Source: Cohnella sp. WQ 127256 (GTDB lineage Bacteria; Bacillota; Bacilli; Paenibacillales; Paenibacillaceae). From it: DNA of 64,000 bases. The notes beneath the pieces were generated by a model. It searched no databases and was not told the origin of the DNA. It worked only from the letters and a program-made list of their open reading frames with translations. Position numbers and translations under genes: made by a program. Below, piece by piece: positions 8,844 to 15,841 of this stretch. The DNA lies in the NCBI RefSeq assembly GCF_024519285.1, contig NZ_JAMZCY010000003.1, forward strand, positions 248,001-312,000, read 5' to 3'. Within the stretch, counting starts at the first letter, position 1; every line of letters starts with the position of its first letter.

Positions 8844-8967
8844 AAAAAGGGAGGCTTACGGCAACGGGCCGCAAGCCTCAAGTTTATATTTCAAAGGGGG
8901 GTCATGTATTTATCTTAACCTTTGAACATGAAGAGAAGATGAAGGGGATATTACGTTCTGATTACAA
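8844..8967 (+). repeat. Hairpin-rich intergenic element, copy 2
   Basis: Same order of parts as copy 1. Hairpin 1 is at 8851-8879, with one mismatch. Hairpin 2 has a perfect 8-bp stem, TTCAAAGG (8890-8897) with CCTTTGAA (8919-8926). Its bases differ from copy 1 while pairing is kept, which suggests that structure is under selection. The tail is ACGTTCTGATTACAA. Confidence 0.72.
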
Positions 8968-9056
8968 TATGTCCCTTTACTAAACTTCAGTCAACCTATT
9001 TGCTCCTTGGTTGCAGGGGGAAATTGGGGAAGGGATTAACTTTGTAGCTCATTCAT

Positions 9057-9181
9057 AAAAAAGGGAGGCTTGCGGCAACGGGCCGCAAGCCTCAAGTTTA
9101 TATTTCAAAGGGGGGTCATGTGTTTATCTTAACCTCTGAACATGAAGAGAAGATGAAGGATATGTTACGTTCTGATTACAA
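9057..9181 (+). repeat. Hairpin-rich intergenic element, copy 3
   Basis: Nearly identical to copy 2. Hairpin 1 is perfect (9065-9093). Hairpin 2 keeps seven of eight pairs. The G-run and ATG are followed by only three codons and a stop, as in the other copies. It lies between convergent genes and ends 42 bp before the stop codon of the CvfC-like gene. Confidence 0.72.
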
Positions 9182-9222
9182 AGGGTAAAGATAGAGTGGA
9201 GCTTCTCCATCCTTCTATGCTT

Positions 9223-10374
9223 TTATTGATTTCCATCCTGCTGTTGCTCCCGCATGCGAGTCATTTGCTGCCAGATAGAGCCAGCGGCTTCTTCGCCGCG
9301 TTCAATTCGAGCGACCGCCATCTCTGCTTGAAGGCGGACTTCGAATTCCGATTCGATTGTCGTTGTTTGGCGCAGAGCTTCCAAAGCGGTTTCATCCCCA
9401 GCTTCATAGAGGAACCGTGCAGCACGCCAACGGACGAGCTTGTTCGAATCTTCCAAAGCCTCGATCATCGGGGAGATCGCGATCGGATCACCGATATCGG
9501 ACAAAGTATCACCAGCCGTTCTACGAACGGATCCCGATGAATCCTTAAGCGCGGTGAATAGCAAAGGCATAGCCTCGGGTGTACGAAGATCGCCAAGATA
9601 TACCGTCGCAAGTCTGCGCACAGAAAGCTGACTATCCTTCAGAGCACGAGCGATAACCTCTATGTCCTCTGGTTTTGGCTTCAACCGCTCCAAAGCGGCA
9701 TATCTTTCCCGCCAATCTTGGGAGTCGAGAGCCTTTAACACCTGATCTCCCGTCAATGGTGCCGGTGGCGCAGGTGGTGCGGCTTCTGGGCCGGCTGCTT
9801 TGGCCTGCTCAATAAGATCGCGTAGCCTAGCCTCCGAATAGGCAGCCTCAAGCTCGCGCTGAATTTCATCGATGACCTCTTGCGGTTCACCGTAACGTAC
9901 GCCTAGATCCTCAAGCACACGCTCGCGTATAAATGTAGAGCCAGCTGCCTCGGATACAGCTTGCGAGAACCGTTCGGGCATCGCCGCACGAAACTCTTGG
10001 CCGCCACTTCTGACTCGGAGCTGCATAGGTATTCCGCGAAATAATTGCACGCGGACATGAGCCTCACCGAAGCCTGCTGCTGCGTCAACCGCATTTGCAG
10101 TTAACGATCCACCACTTGCGATACCGAATGCTTCTCTAACCCCGTCAAGAATAACTGCCCAGTCGGCATTCCCTCTGCGATCTAGCGCCAGGAAATCTGA
10201 GGTGTGGAAGATCGCCTTAACTCCGGGAACTTCTAGTAGCTTTGCGATCAGAGGCGTAGCGGGCGTCTTGGAGTCTTTCCCGTAATTCAACTGAACGCCG
10301 GGATCAAGCCGAACATCAACGTTCAGCTTCATCGTATTTGGACTTGGGGTGGGCTCAATGGACAATAATTTCAA
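9223..10374 (-). CDS. CvfC/YpgR-like protein: NifU-N-type domain plus HEAT repeats
   Basis: Homologue of the conserved virulence factor C family. The N-terminal part begins with the typical SIEPTPSPNTMKLNVDV of the NifU-N/Nfu-type scaffold domain. The C-terminal half has HEAT-like repeats (SVRRLATVYLGDLRTPEAMP; SVRRTAGDTLSDIGDP; VRWRAARFLYEAGDETAL). The frame is open to an ATG at 10476, but that start lacks a ribosome site. TTG at 10374 has GAGGGGAG just upstream and gives the family's normal N-terminus, so I use it. The molecular function is poorly defined; in Staphylococcus aureus the homologue affects virulence and haemolysin expression. Confidence 0.85.
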   Translation of the reverse strand: MKLLSIEPTPSPNTMKLNVDVRLDPGVQLNYGKDSKTPATPLIAKLLEVPGVKAIFHTSDFLALDRRGNADWAVILDGVREAFGIASGGSLTANAVDAAAGFGEAHVRVQLFRGIPMQLRVRSGGQEFRAAMPERFSQAVSEAAGSTFIRERVLEDLGVRYGEPQEVIDEIQRELEAAYSEARLRDLIEQAKAAGPEAAPPAPPAPLTGDQVLKALDSQDWRERYAALERLKPKPEDIEVIARALKDSQLSVRRLATVYLGDLRTPEAMPLLFTALKDSSGSVRRTAGDTLSDIGDPIAISPMIEALEDSNKLVRWRAARFLYEAGDETALEALRQTTTIESEFEVRLQAEMAVARIERGEEAAGSIWQQMTRMREQQQDGNQ

Positions 10375-10567
10375 GGAACTCCCCTCGCTTTCTTTATTTT
10401 CTTCCACAATACCGTATTCGCAACCGAATTGCCAAAAATCGATTAAAGGGTCATCCAAAATCTTCTTAAATCTCATTCATAAGGAAACTAATCCATTATC
10501 GGAGCGTTAAATTAGTAACTGCAAAGCTGCAGATGAGTAATTTTGAAGCCACTTTTTCCTTAGGACC

Positions 10568-10597
10568 TTGGTACATTTCAGTGTTTCCTGCTATAGT
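10568..10597 (+). promoter_or_regulatory. Likely sigma-A promoter for the MBL/ABC-F pair
   Basis: TTGGTA at 10568-10573 and TATAGT at 10592-10597, separated by 18 bp and 30 bp upstream of the MBL-fold gene. Confidence 0.5.
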
Positions 10598-10626
10598 ATA
10601 CATGAGCACATCATCGGAGGGATTTC

Positions 10627-11601
10627 ATGTTGAGAAGGCGCTTCGGTAACTTGGACTCTATAGGTGCTGGAAAAGCATCCAAAGCTCAATTCGACCGTTG
10701 GCGTGAGGATCGGATTCGTAAGCTGCGGACAAAGGAATATGGTGATTGCGTTCCTAATGTAGCACCGAACCTGCGATTCCTGCATCAAAACCACAGTGAG
10801 CCGACAATAACATGGATCGGTCACTCCACGTTTCTCATACAGATGGCGGGCTTGAACATCGTCACGGATCCTGTATGGGCGCGGAGAATGGCGTTTCAAA
10901 AAAGACTAGCCCCACCAGGCATCGAATTATCGGACATGCCATCTGTCGATGTCGTTCTCATCTCTCATGCCCACTATGATCATCTACATGTTTCTTCCTT
11001 ACGTAGGCTTAGAGGCCCCAAGAAAATGATTGTACCGGCCGGCTTACGTAAAAAGCTGATCGTGCGTGGCTTCCTTCAATCCCAAGAGCTCCATTGGTGG
11101 GAGGATACGTCTTTCCGTGGTGTAAAGTTTACCTTCGTTCCAGCGCAGCATTGGACTCGTCGTAACCCTTGGGACATGAATACTTCCCATTGGGGAGGTT
11201 GGATATTGCAAATCGATCACGGTCCGACCATTTATTTCGCAGGAGATAGCGGTTATTTTCGCGGCTTTAGCGAGATTGGGCGGAAGTTCGATATCGATAT
11301 TGCTCTGCTTCCAATCGGAGCCTATGACCCTGAATGGTTCATGGCTTCACAGCATGTCAGTCCAGAAGAGGCTCTTCAGGCTTTCTTGGATGTTCGTGCC
11401 AAATATTTCGTACCTATGCATTACGGTGCATTTAAGCTCTCAGACGATACTCCGTCAGAAGCGTTGCAGCGGTTGGAAGCCGCCAGAGCTAAGCTAGGCA
11501 TTCCTACCGAGAAGCTATTGTTGCTGCAGCACGGCGAGACGATGCGCTTTGAAAGCCATAATTTAGAAACCCCTAAAGAAAAGGATGGATTAGACTCATG
11601 A
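10627..11601 (+). CDS. MBL-fold metallo-hydrolase (NAPE-PLD/UlaG-like)
   Basis: Metallo-beta-lactamase-fold hydrolase, 324 residues. The metal-binding HxHxDH motif is SHAHYDHLH; further ligands are seen in PAQHWTRRNPWD, YFAGDSGYF and PMHYGAF. The N-terminal ITWIGHSTFLIQMAG is typical of the group related to N-acyl-phosphatidylethanolamine phospholipase D and UlaG. The start has GGAGGG at five bases. It overlaps the ABC-F gene by four bases, so the two are co-translated. The physiological substrate is unknown. Confidence 0.9.
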   Translation: MLRRRFGNLDSIGAGKASKAQFDRWREDRIRKLRTKEYGDCVPNVAPNLRFLHQNHSEPTITWIGHSTFLIQMAGLNIVTDPVWARRMAFQKRLAPPGIELSDMPSVDVVLISHAHYDHLHVSSLRRLRGPKKMIVPAGLRKKLIVRGFLQSQELHWWEDTSFRGVKFTFVPAQHWTRRNPWDMNTSHWGGWILQIDHGPTIYFAGDSGYFRGFSEIGRKFDIDIALLPIGAYDPEWFMASQHVSPEEALQAFLDVRAKYFVPMHYGAFKLSDDTPSEALQRLEAARAKLGIPTEKLLLLQHGETMRFESHNLETPKEKDGLDS

Positions 11602-13226
11602 TTACCGTATCTGGCATAAGCCTACGTTTTGGCAAACGCCCCCTGTTCGAAGATGTAAATATTAAATTTACCCCCGGCAACTGCTACGGCCTAATCGGTG
11701 CGAATGGAGCGGGTAAATCTACGTTCCTAAAAATTCTTTCCGGTGAAGTCGAATCAAGCTCGGGTGAGGTTCACATTACACCAGGTGAACGTTTTGCAGT
11801 CCTTAAGCAAAACCACTATGAATATGATGAGTTCAAAGTACTGGAAACCGTCATTATGGGCCATGAGCGTCTGTACAAGGTCATGAAAGAGAAAGACGCT
11901 ATCTACATGAAAGAAAACTTCTCCGACGAGGATGGCATGCGTGCGGGTGAGCTGGAATCGGACTTTGCAGAAATGAACGGCTGGGAAGCTGAGAGTGAAG
12001 CAGCCGGCATGCTCAATGGTCTTGGGATTACAACTGAGCTACACGACAAGCTGATGTCAGAGCTTAGCGGTAATGAGAAGGTACGCGTGTTGCTCGCACA
12101 GGCATTGTTCGGAAGTCCGAATATTTTGCTGCTCGATGAGCCTACGAACCATTTGGACCTCGTGTCCATCAACTGGTTAGAAGATTTCTTGTCTCGGTAT
12201 GAGGGTACCGTTATCGTTGTATCCCATGACCGTCACTTCCTAAACCAAGTATGTACCCATATTGCGGACATCGACTATGGCAAGATTCAGATGTATGTAG
12301 GTAACTACGACTTCTGGTATGAGTCTAGCCAATTGGCGATGAAGCTCATGCGCGATCAGAACAAGAAGAAGGAAGATAAGATCAAGGAGCTGCAGGAGTT
12401 CGTTCAGCGCTTCTCTGCTAATAAATCCAAGGCGAAGCAAGCGACAAGCCGGAAGAAGTCATTGGATAAAATCTCGTTGGATGATATTCGTCCTTCGAAT
12501 CGTAAATATCCGTTCATTAACTTCAAGCCAGAGCGTGAAGTTGGTAAGCAGGTTGTGTCTGTAGAGAACCTTTCCGCTTCCTTAGACGGGGCAAAGGTAT
12601 TGAACGGAGTTAACTTCGTTGTCAATAAAGGCGACAAGATCGCACTAGTCGGACCTTACGGTAATGCGAAAACATTGCTGCTCCAAATTCTTGTCGGAGA
12701 AAAGGAACCCGAAGAAGGTGCGGTTTCATGGGGAGTTACTGCGGTTAACGCCTATTTCCCGAAAGAAAACTCCGCTTATTTTGATGGAGTAGACTTGAAC
12801 TTAGTCGACTGGCTTCGCCAATACACGAAGGATCCAGACGAGTCCTTCATCCGTGGCTTCCTTGGCCGGATGTTGTTCTCAGGGGACGAGGCTTTGAAAA
12901 AGGGCTCCGTCTTATCTGGGGGAGAGAAGGTTCGCTGCATGCTTTCTCGTATGATGCTTACGAATGGCAACGTGCTTCTGCTTGATGAGCCGACGAACCA
13001 TTTGGACTTGGAGTCTATCACAGCACTCAACAATGGATTAATCGACTTTGACGGTCCGATCATCTTCACTTCTCATGACCATCAGTTCATGCAGACGATC
13101 GCTAACCGGATCATTGAGATCACTCCGAACGGAATTATCGATCGGATGATGACCTTTGACGAATACTTGGAGCATCCTGAAGTACAGGCGCTTCGTGCTA
13201 AATTAATTCCAGAAGAAGATAGATAA
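11598..13226 (+). CDS. ABC-F family ATPase, YkpA/YbiT type
   Basis: Soluble protein with two ABC domains and no membrane part, 542 residues. Such proteins act on ribosomes. Domain 1 has an intact Walker A (GANGAGKST), signature LSGNEKVRVL and Walker B LLLDEPTNHLDL. Domain 2 has signature LSGGEKVRCML and LLLDEPTNHLDLESI, but its P-loop is degenerate (GPYGNAKT in place of GxxGxGK). B. subtilis YkpA, as I recall it, is also degenerate there, so this is a family trait and not damage. The linker is rich in Lys/Glu (NKKKEDKIKELQEFVQRFSA). A terminator follows at 13233. Confidence 0.93.
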   Translation: MITVSGISLRFGKRPLFEDVNIKFTPGNCYGLIGANGAGKSTFLKILSGEVESSSGEVHITPGERFAVLKQNHYEYDEFKVLETVIMGHERLYKVMKEKDAIYMKENFSDEDGMRAGELESDFAEMNGWEAESEAAGMLNGLGITTELHDKLMSELSGNEKVRVLLAQALFGSPNILLLDEPTNHLDLVSINWLEDFLSRYEGTVIVVSHDRHFLNQVCTHIADIDYGKIQMYVGNYDFWYESSQLAMKLMRDQNKKKEDKIKELQEFVQRFSANKSKAKQATSRKKSLDKISLDDIRPSNRKYPFINFKPEREVGKQVVSVENLSASLDGAKVLNGVNFVVNKGDKIALVGPYGNAKTLLLQILVGEKEPEEGAVSWGVTAVNAYFPKENSAYFDGVDLNLVDWLRQYTKDPDESFIRGFLGRMLFSGDEALKKGSVLSGGEKVRCMLSRMMLTNGNVLLLDEPTNHLDLESITALNNGLIDFDGPIIFTSHDHQFMQTIANRIIEITPNGIIDRMMTFDEYLEHPEVQALRAKLIPEEDR

Positions 13227-13232
13227 TACGAG

Positions 13233-13265
13233 ACGCTTGCCGCGACTAATCGGCAAGCGTTTTTG
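13233..13265 (+). terminator. Rho-independent terminator after the ABC-F gene
   Basis: ACGCTTGCCG, 8-base loop, CGGCAAGCGT, then TTTTT. Confidence 0.88.
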
Positions 13266-13305
13266 TTAATATAATGATGAACGTAATCGAGTGAGGAGGT
13301 GTGCG

Positions 13306-14187
13306 ATGACGATGGACATCTATGAGGATATCAAAAAAGGAGAAAAAGGCGCATGGGTTAGTATTTGTGCATATCTTCTGCTCTCTACTCTAAAGCTGGC
13401 GTCGGGGTGGGTATTCTCGTCGGAGGCGTTATTAGCTGACGGCTTCAACAACGTCACAGATATCGTCGCTTCTGTCGCTGTCCTGATCGGTCTTCGCATC
13501 TCTCGTAGGCCACCGGATGCTAATCACCCCTACGGTCACTTGAGAGCGGAGACGGTAGCTGCGCTACTCGCGTCCTTCATCATGGCGACGGTTGGCTTGC
13601 AGGTAGGGCAGGCTGCAATCCGCAACTTATGGAATGGTCACTATGAAGTACCAGAAATGGCCGCGGGCTGGGTGGCGATTGCGGCTGCGGCTGCTATGTT
13701 TGGCGTCTATGCGTTTAATGTTCGTCTGGCCCGCCGAATTCGTAGCCAGGCGTTAATGGCAGCCGCACAAGACAATCGCTCAGATGCTATAGTCAGCATC
13801 GGTGCTGCTGTGGGTATTTTTGGAGCGGGACTTGGTTGGCCTTGGCTTGACGCTGTTGCGGCGGTAGTTGTTGCGCTGCTCATACTGAAAACAGCGTGGG
13901 ATATTTTCTGGTCAGCAACACGTGACTTGACAGATGGGTTTGATGTAAAGCAATTGATGACGCTCCGAGGTGTCGTTGAACGGACAGAAGGGGTGAGGGA
14001 GATTAAGGATATCCGCGCCCGTATTCACGGAAGCACTGTTCTTGTCGATGTCATCGTAACCGTAGATCCTTCGCTGTCTCTTATCGAAAGTCACAGCATT
14101 AGTGACACAGTAGAGATGAGGCTGAGACGTAAGCACGATATATTAAACGTACATGTTCATGTTGAGCCCGGAGAGAACGAAGCTTAA
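13306..14187 (+). CDS. Cation diffusion facilitator, probable Mn(II) exporter
   Basis: CDF-family cation/proton antiporter, 293 residues, with about six membrane segments and a C-terminal cytoplasmic domain. The metal site in segment 2 reads NNVTD (NxxxD) and in segment 5 DNRSD (DxxxD), the pattern of Mn-type CDFs such as the B. subtilis MneP/MneS group, in place of the HxxxD of zinc exporters. HPYGHLRAETVA is also characteristic. ATG 13306 has GAGGAGG upstream, so the GTG at 13291 is not used. The metal specificity is inferred from motifs. Confidence 0.88.
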   Translation: MTMDIYEDIKKGEKGAWVSICAYLLLSTLKLASGWVFSSEALLADGFNNVTDIVASVAVLIGLRISRRPPDANHPYGHLRAETVAALLASFIMATVGLQVGQAAIRNLWNGHYEVPEMAAGWVAIAAAAAMFGVYAFNVRLARRIRSQALMAAAQDNRSDAIVSIGAAVGIFGAGLGWPWLDAVAAVVVALLILKTAWDIFWSATRDLTDGFDVKQLMTLRGVVERTEGVREIKDIRARIHGSTVLVDVIVTVDPSLSLIESHSISDTVEMRLRRKHDILNVHVHVEPGENEA

Positions 14188-14198
14188 GCTTCGTTCTC
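14173..14198. other. 26-bp perfect palindrome across the CDF stop codon
   Basis: GAGAACGAAGCTT followed by its exact complement, with the stop codon at the centre. In RNA it would form a long stem. There is no T run, so it may be an mRNA-stabilising structure or a protein-binding site more than a terminator. Confidence 0.6.
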
Positions 14199-14278
14199 AG
14201 GAAATTATCCTGATATTAAGATGGGCCTTAAGTAATGTGTAATTCCGTTATTTACCTCCAAAAGTAGGCTGAATAAAG

Positions 14279-14310
14279 GAACCGACGACTAATCGCGTCG
14301 GTTCTTTGTT
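14279..14310 (+). terminator. Rho-independent terminator
   Basis: GAACCGACG, 8-base loop, CGTCGGTTC, TTTG and further T. It is the likely end of the CDF transcript. Confidence 0.82.
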
Positions 14311-14535
14311 TATTTATCCTGAACTCACTGGTAAGTTTGGGGAAATCGCTCTTGAATTTCCCGCTATGGACGGGACTTAACGTGCCATGGACCTATGGTG
14401 AGCTGGACCTTTTCCCCCATGTCTCATCCTAGCTGCTGGGCGTCACGCCCGATGGAAAGCATTGGTCATCTCTCTATAATGAAGCAAGTAAGGGGCATTC
14501 CCCCTTAATGCCAAATCCAGAGGAGGACTGTGCAA
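14311..14535. other. Leader region of the NlpC/P60 gene
   Basis: No convincing ORF. A TATAAT hexamer at 14474-14479, with a poor TGGAAA -35 some 16 bp upstream, could be the promoter. Cell-wall hydrolase genes of this type are often under a c-di-AMP (ydaO) riboswitch; I looked for its conserved G-rich segments and did not find a convincing match. Confidence 0.35.
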
Positions 14536-15546
14536 GTGAAACGTACGTTGATGTATCTCTTGGCGGCTGTAATGGTTTGGGTCTCTATCCCCAATTCCCA
14601 AGCAGACGCTGCTGTCACAACAGGCTCGATTCAATCCGGGGTCATTTTCCGCAAATCTCCGAGTGCGTCTGCTTCGATTATTCGTATGATTAGTAAAGGC
14701 GAGGAAGTTGTCGTGCTGGCTACGCACAATAGCTATTGGTTGCAAGTACAGGATGTATACGGGAGTATTGGATACATCTCTTCCGGCAGTAAGTATATTC
14801 GAATAAACGGTTCTTCGTCCGGCTCGACAGGCGGAAGTGGAGTGACCTCCGATAACAATGCGACGATTGTCGGAAGTGTATCATTCCGTACAAAACCTGC
14901 GACTAGTGCTACACGTATCAGATTTATGACAAAAGGCGAAAAGGTGAAGGTTACGGGTAAGCCGAACGCTTATTGGTACGCTGTGACGGATTCTAAAGGG
15001 CAATCGGGATATGTAAGCACAGATAGCAAGTACATACAGGTGACGGGAACGATCCCTGATCCTACCCCAACACAGCCTCCAGCGGGTAATGGCACTGGTA
15101 ATGGCACGACTCAAGTGGAATCGATCATTGCTGCAGGGATGAAGTATTTAGGTACTCCTTACGAATATGGCTCCAGCCGTGATAACACGAATACCTTTGA
15201 CTGCTCCGATCTGATCCGACAAATGTTCAAGGATGCAATCGGTGTAACCCTACCTGCTGACTCGCGAGGGCAAGGTCAGTATGTACGGGACAAAGGTGCG
15301 ATAACGACCGATTGGAAGCAGCTTAAGCGTGGAGATCTTATGTTCTTTATGGACTACAAAGGTACGAATTCCTCCAGCTACGCTGGCAAAAAGCCGCTGA
15401 GTGAGAAAATCAGCCACGCGGGAATCTATCTTGGCGATGGCAAGGTGCTGCACACGTATTCGAAGGTTTCAGGCGGCGTTCGCACGGATAGTATCTCAGG
15501 TAAGCATTGGGAGTATCGCTTCCTCTATGGGGGTAGCGCATTATAA
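14536..15546 (+). CDS. Secreted NlpC/P60 cell-wall hydrolase with two SH3 domains
   Basis: Probable gamma-D-glutamyl-L-diamino acid endopeptidase acting on peptidoglycan, 336 residues. The signal peptide ends near SQADAA. Two bacterial SH3 domains follow (about residues 30-95 and 110-168), then a Pro/Gly/Thr linker, then the NlpC/P60 domain from about residue 192. The catalytic cysteine lies in TFDCSDLIRQMF and the histidine in SHAGIYLGDGKVLHTY. GTG 14536 is nine bases from GGAGG and is preferred to GTG 14530, which is only three bases away. It appears to be a single-gene unit with its own terminator. Confidence 0.92.
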   Translation: MKRTLMYLLAAVMVWVSIPNSQADAAVTTGSIQSGVIFRKSPSASASIIRMISKGEEVVVLATHNSYWLQVQDVYGSIGYISSGSKYIRINGSSSGSTGGSGVTSDNNATIVGSVSFRTKPATSATRIRFMTKGEKVKVTGKPNAYWYAVTDSKGQSGYVSTDSKYIQVTGTIPDPTPTQPPAGNGTGNGTTQVESIIAAGMKYLGTPYEYGSSRDNTNTFDCSDLIRQMFKDAIGVTLPADSRGQGQYVRDKGAITTDWKQLKRGDLMFFMDYKGTNSSSYAGKKPLSEKISHAGIYLGDGKVLHTYSKVSGGVRTDSISGKHWEYRFLYGGSAL

Positions 15547-15559
15547 ATAGGTATGAAGG

Positions 15560-15598
15560 CGGCTTCGCGATCCCTCATGGATCGTGAGGCCGTTTTTT
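15560..15598 (+). terminator. Rho-independent terminator after the NlpC/P60 gene
   Basis: CGGCTTCGCGATCC (15560-15573), loop CTCAT, GGATCGTGAGGCCG (two G-U pairs), then TTTTTT. Confidence 0.88.
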
Positions 15599-15662
15599 GA
15601 TATTACGGGTGCTTGGTCGATGTTCCTTGCGAGGGATATTTCCAGGCTTTTTTTGCGTATAC

Positions 15663-15698
15663 GAAAAGCGGTTACAAAACGCGATAAAGAGGTTACAA
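15663..15698 (+). promoter_or_regulatory. Paired direct repeats with a cre-like core upstream of the cellulase operon
   Basis: AAAGCGGTTACAA (15665-15677) and AAAGAGGTTACAA (15686-15698) are direct repeats offset by 21 bp, two helical turns. The first contains AAGCGGTTACA, which fits the core of the CcpA cre consensus (AARCGNWWWCA). They lie upstream of a TATAAT at 15728-15733. Catabolite repression, or binding by a dimeric activator, would suit a cellulase operon. Confidence 0.5.
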
Positions 15699-15727
15699 TC
15701 CGCACAATTCGGGATAGTTCGCGGTCT

Positions 15728-15733
15728 TATAAT
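15728..15733 (+). promoter_or_regulatory. Candidate -10 element of the cellulase operon
   Basis: A perfect TATAAT, 108 bp upstream of the GH9 start and just downstream of the paired GGTTACAA repeats. No good -35 is seen, so an activator may be required. Confidence 0.4.
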
Positions 15734-15841
15734 GAAATAACAGGGATGGATAACTTTTTCCAGAAAAGGTGGTGTTTGCTCAAATCGAGCATGGTGACGG
15801 AGAGTGACTCATCATTCAAATCAAATTGGAGGGAAGTTCTT

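Noticed and set aside
10375..10476. 34-residue N-terminal extension of the CvfC-like protein
   Set aside because: The ATG at 10476 lacks a ribosome site. TTG 10374 has GAGGGGAG and gives the family's usual start.
12640..12690. Degenerate P-loop in the second domain of the ABC-F protein read as a damaged gene
   Set aside because: The rest of the domain is intact, and B. subtilis YkpA, as I recall it, also lacks a canonical second P-loop, so it looks like a family trait.
14311..14535. c-di-AMP (ydaO) riboswitch upstream of the NlpC/P60 gene
   Set aside because: The genomic context fits, but I could not find the conserved G-rich segments or the expected arrangement of stems.
14443..14745. Minus-strand ORF of 100 residues opposite the NlpC/P60 leader and start
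   Set aside because: It is antisense to a well-supported gene, has no ribosome site, and its sequence resembles no protein family.
15584..15841. N-terminal extension of 86 residues on the GH9 cellulase
   Set aside because: The extension runs through a terminator and the promoter region and would bury the signal peptide. ATG 15842 has GGAGGGAAG and a proper signal sequence.
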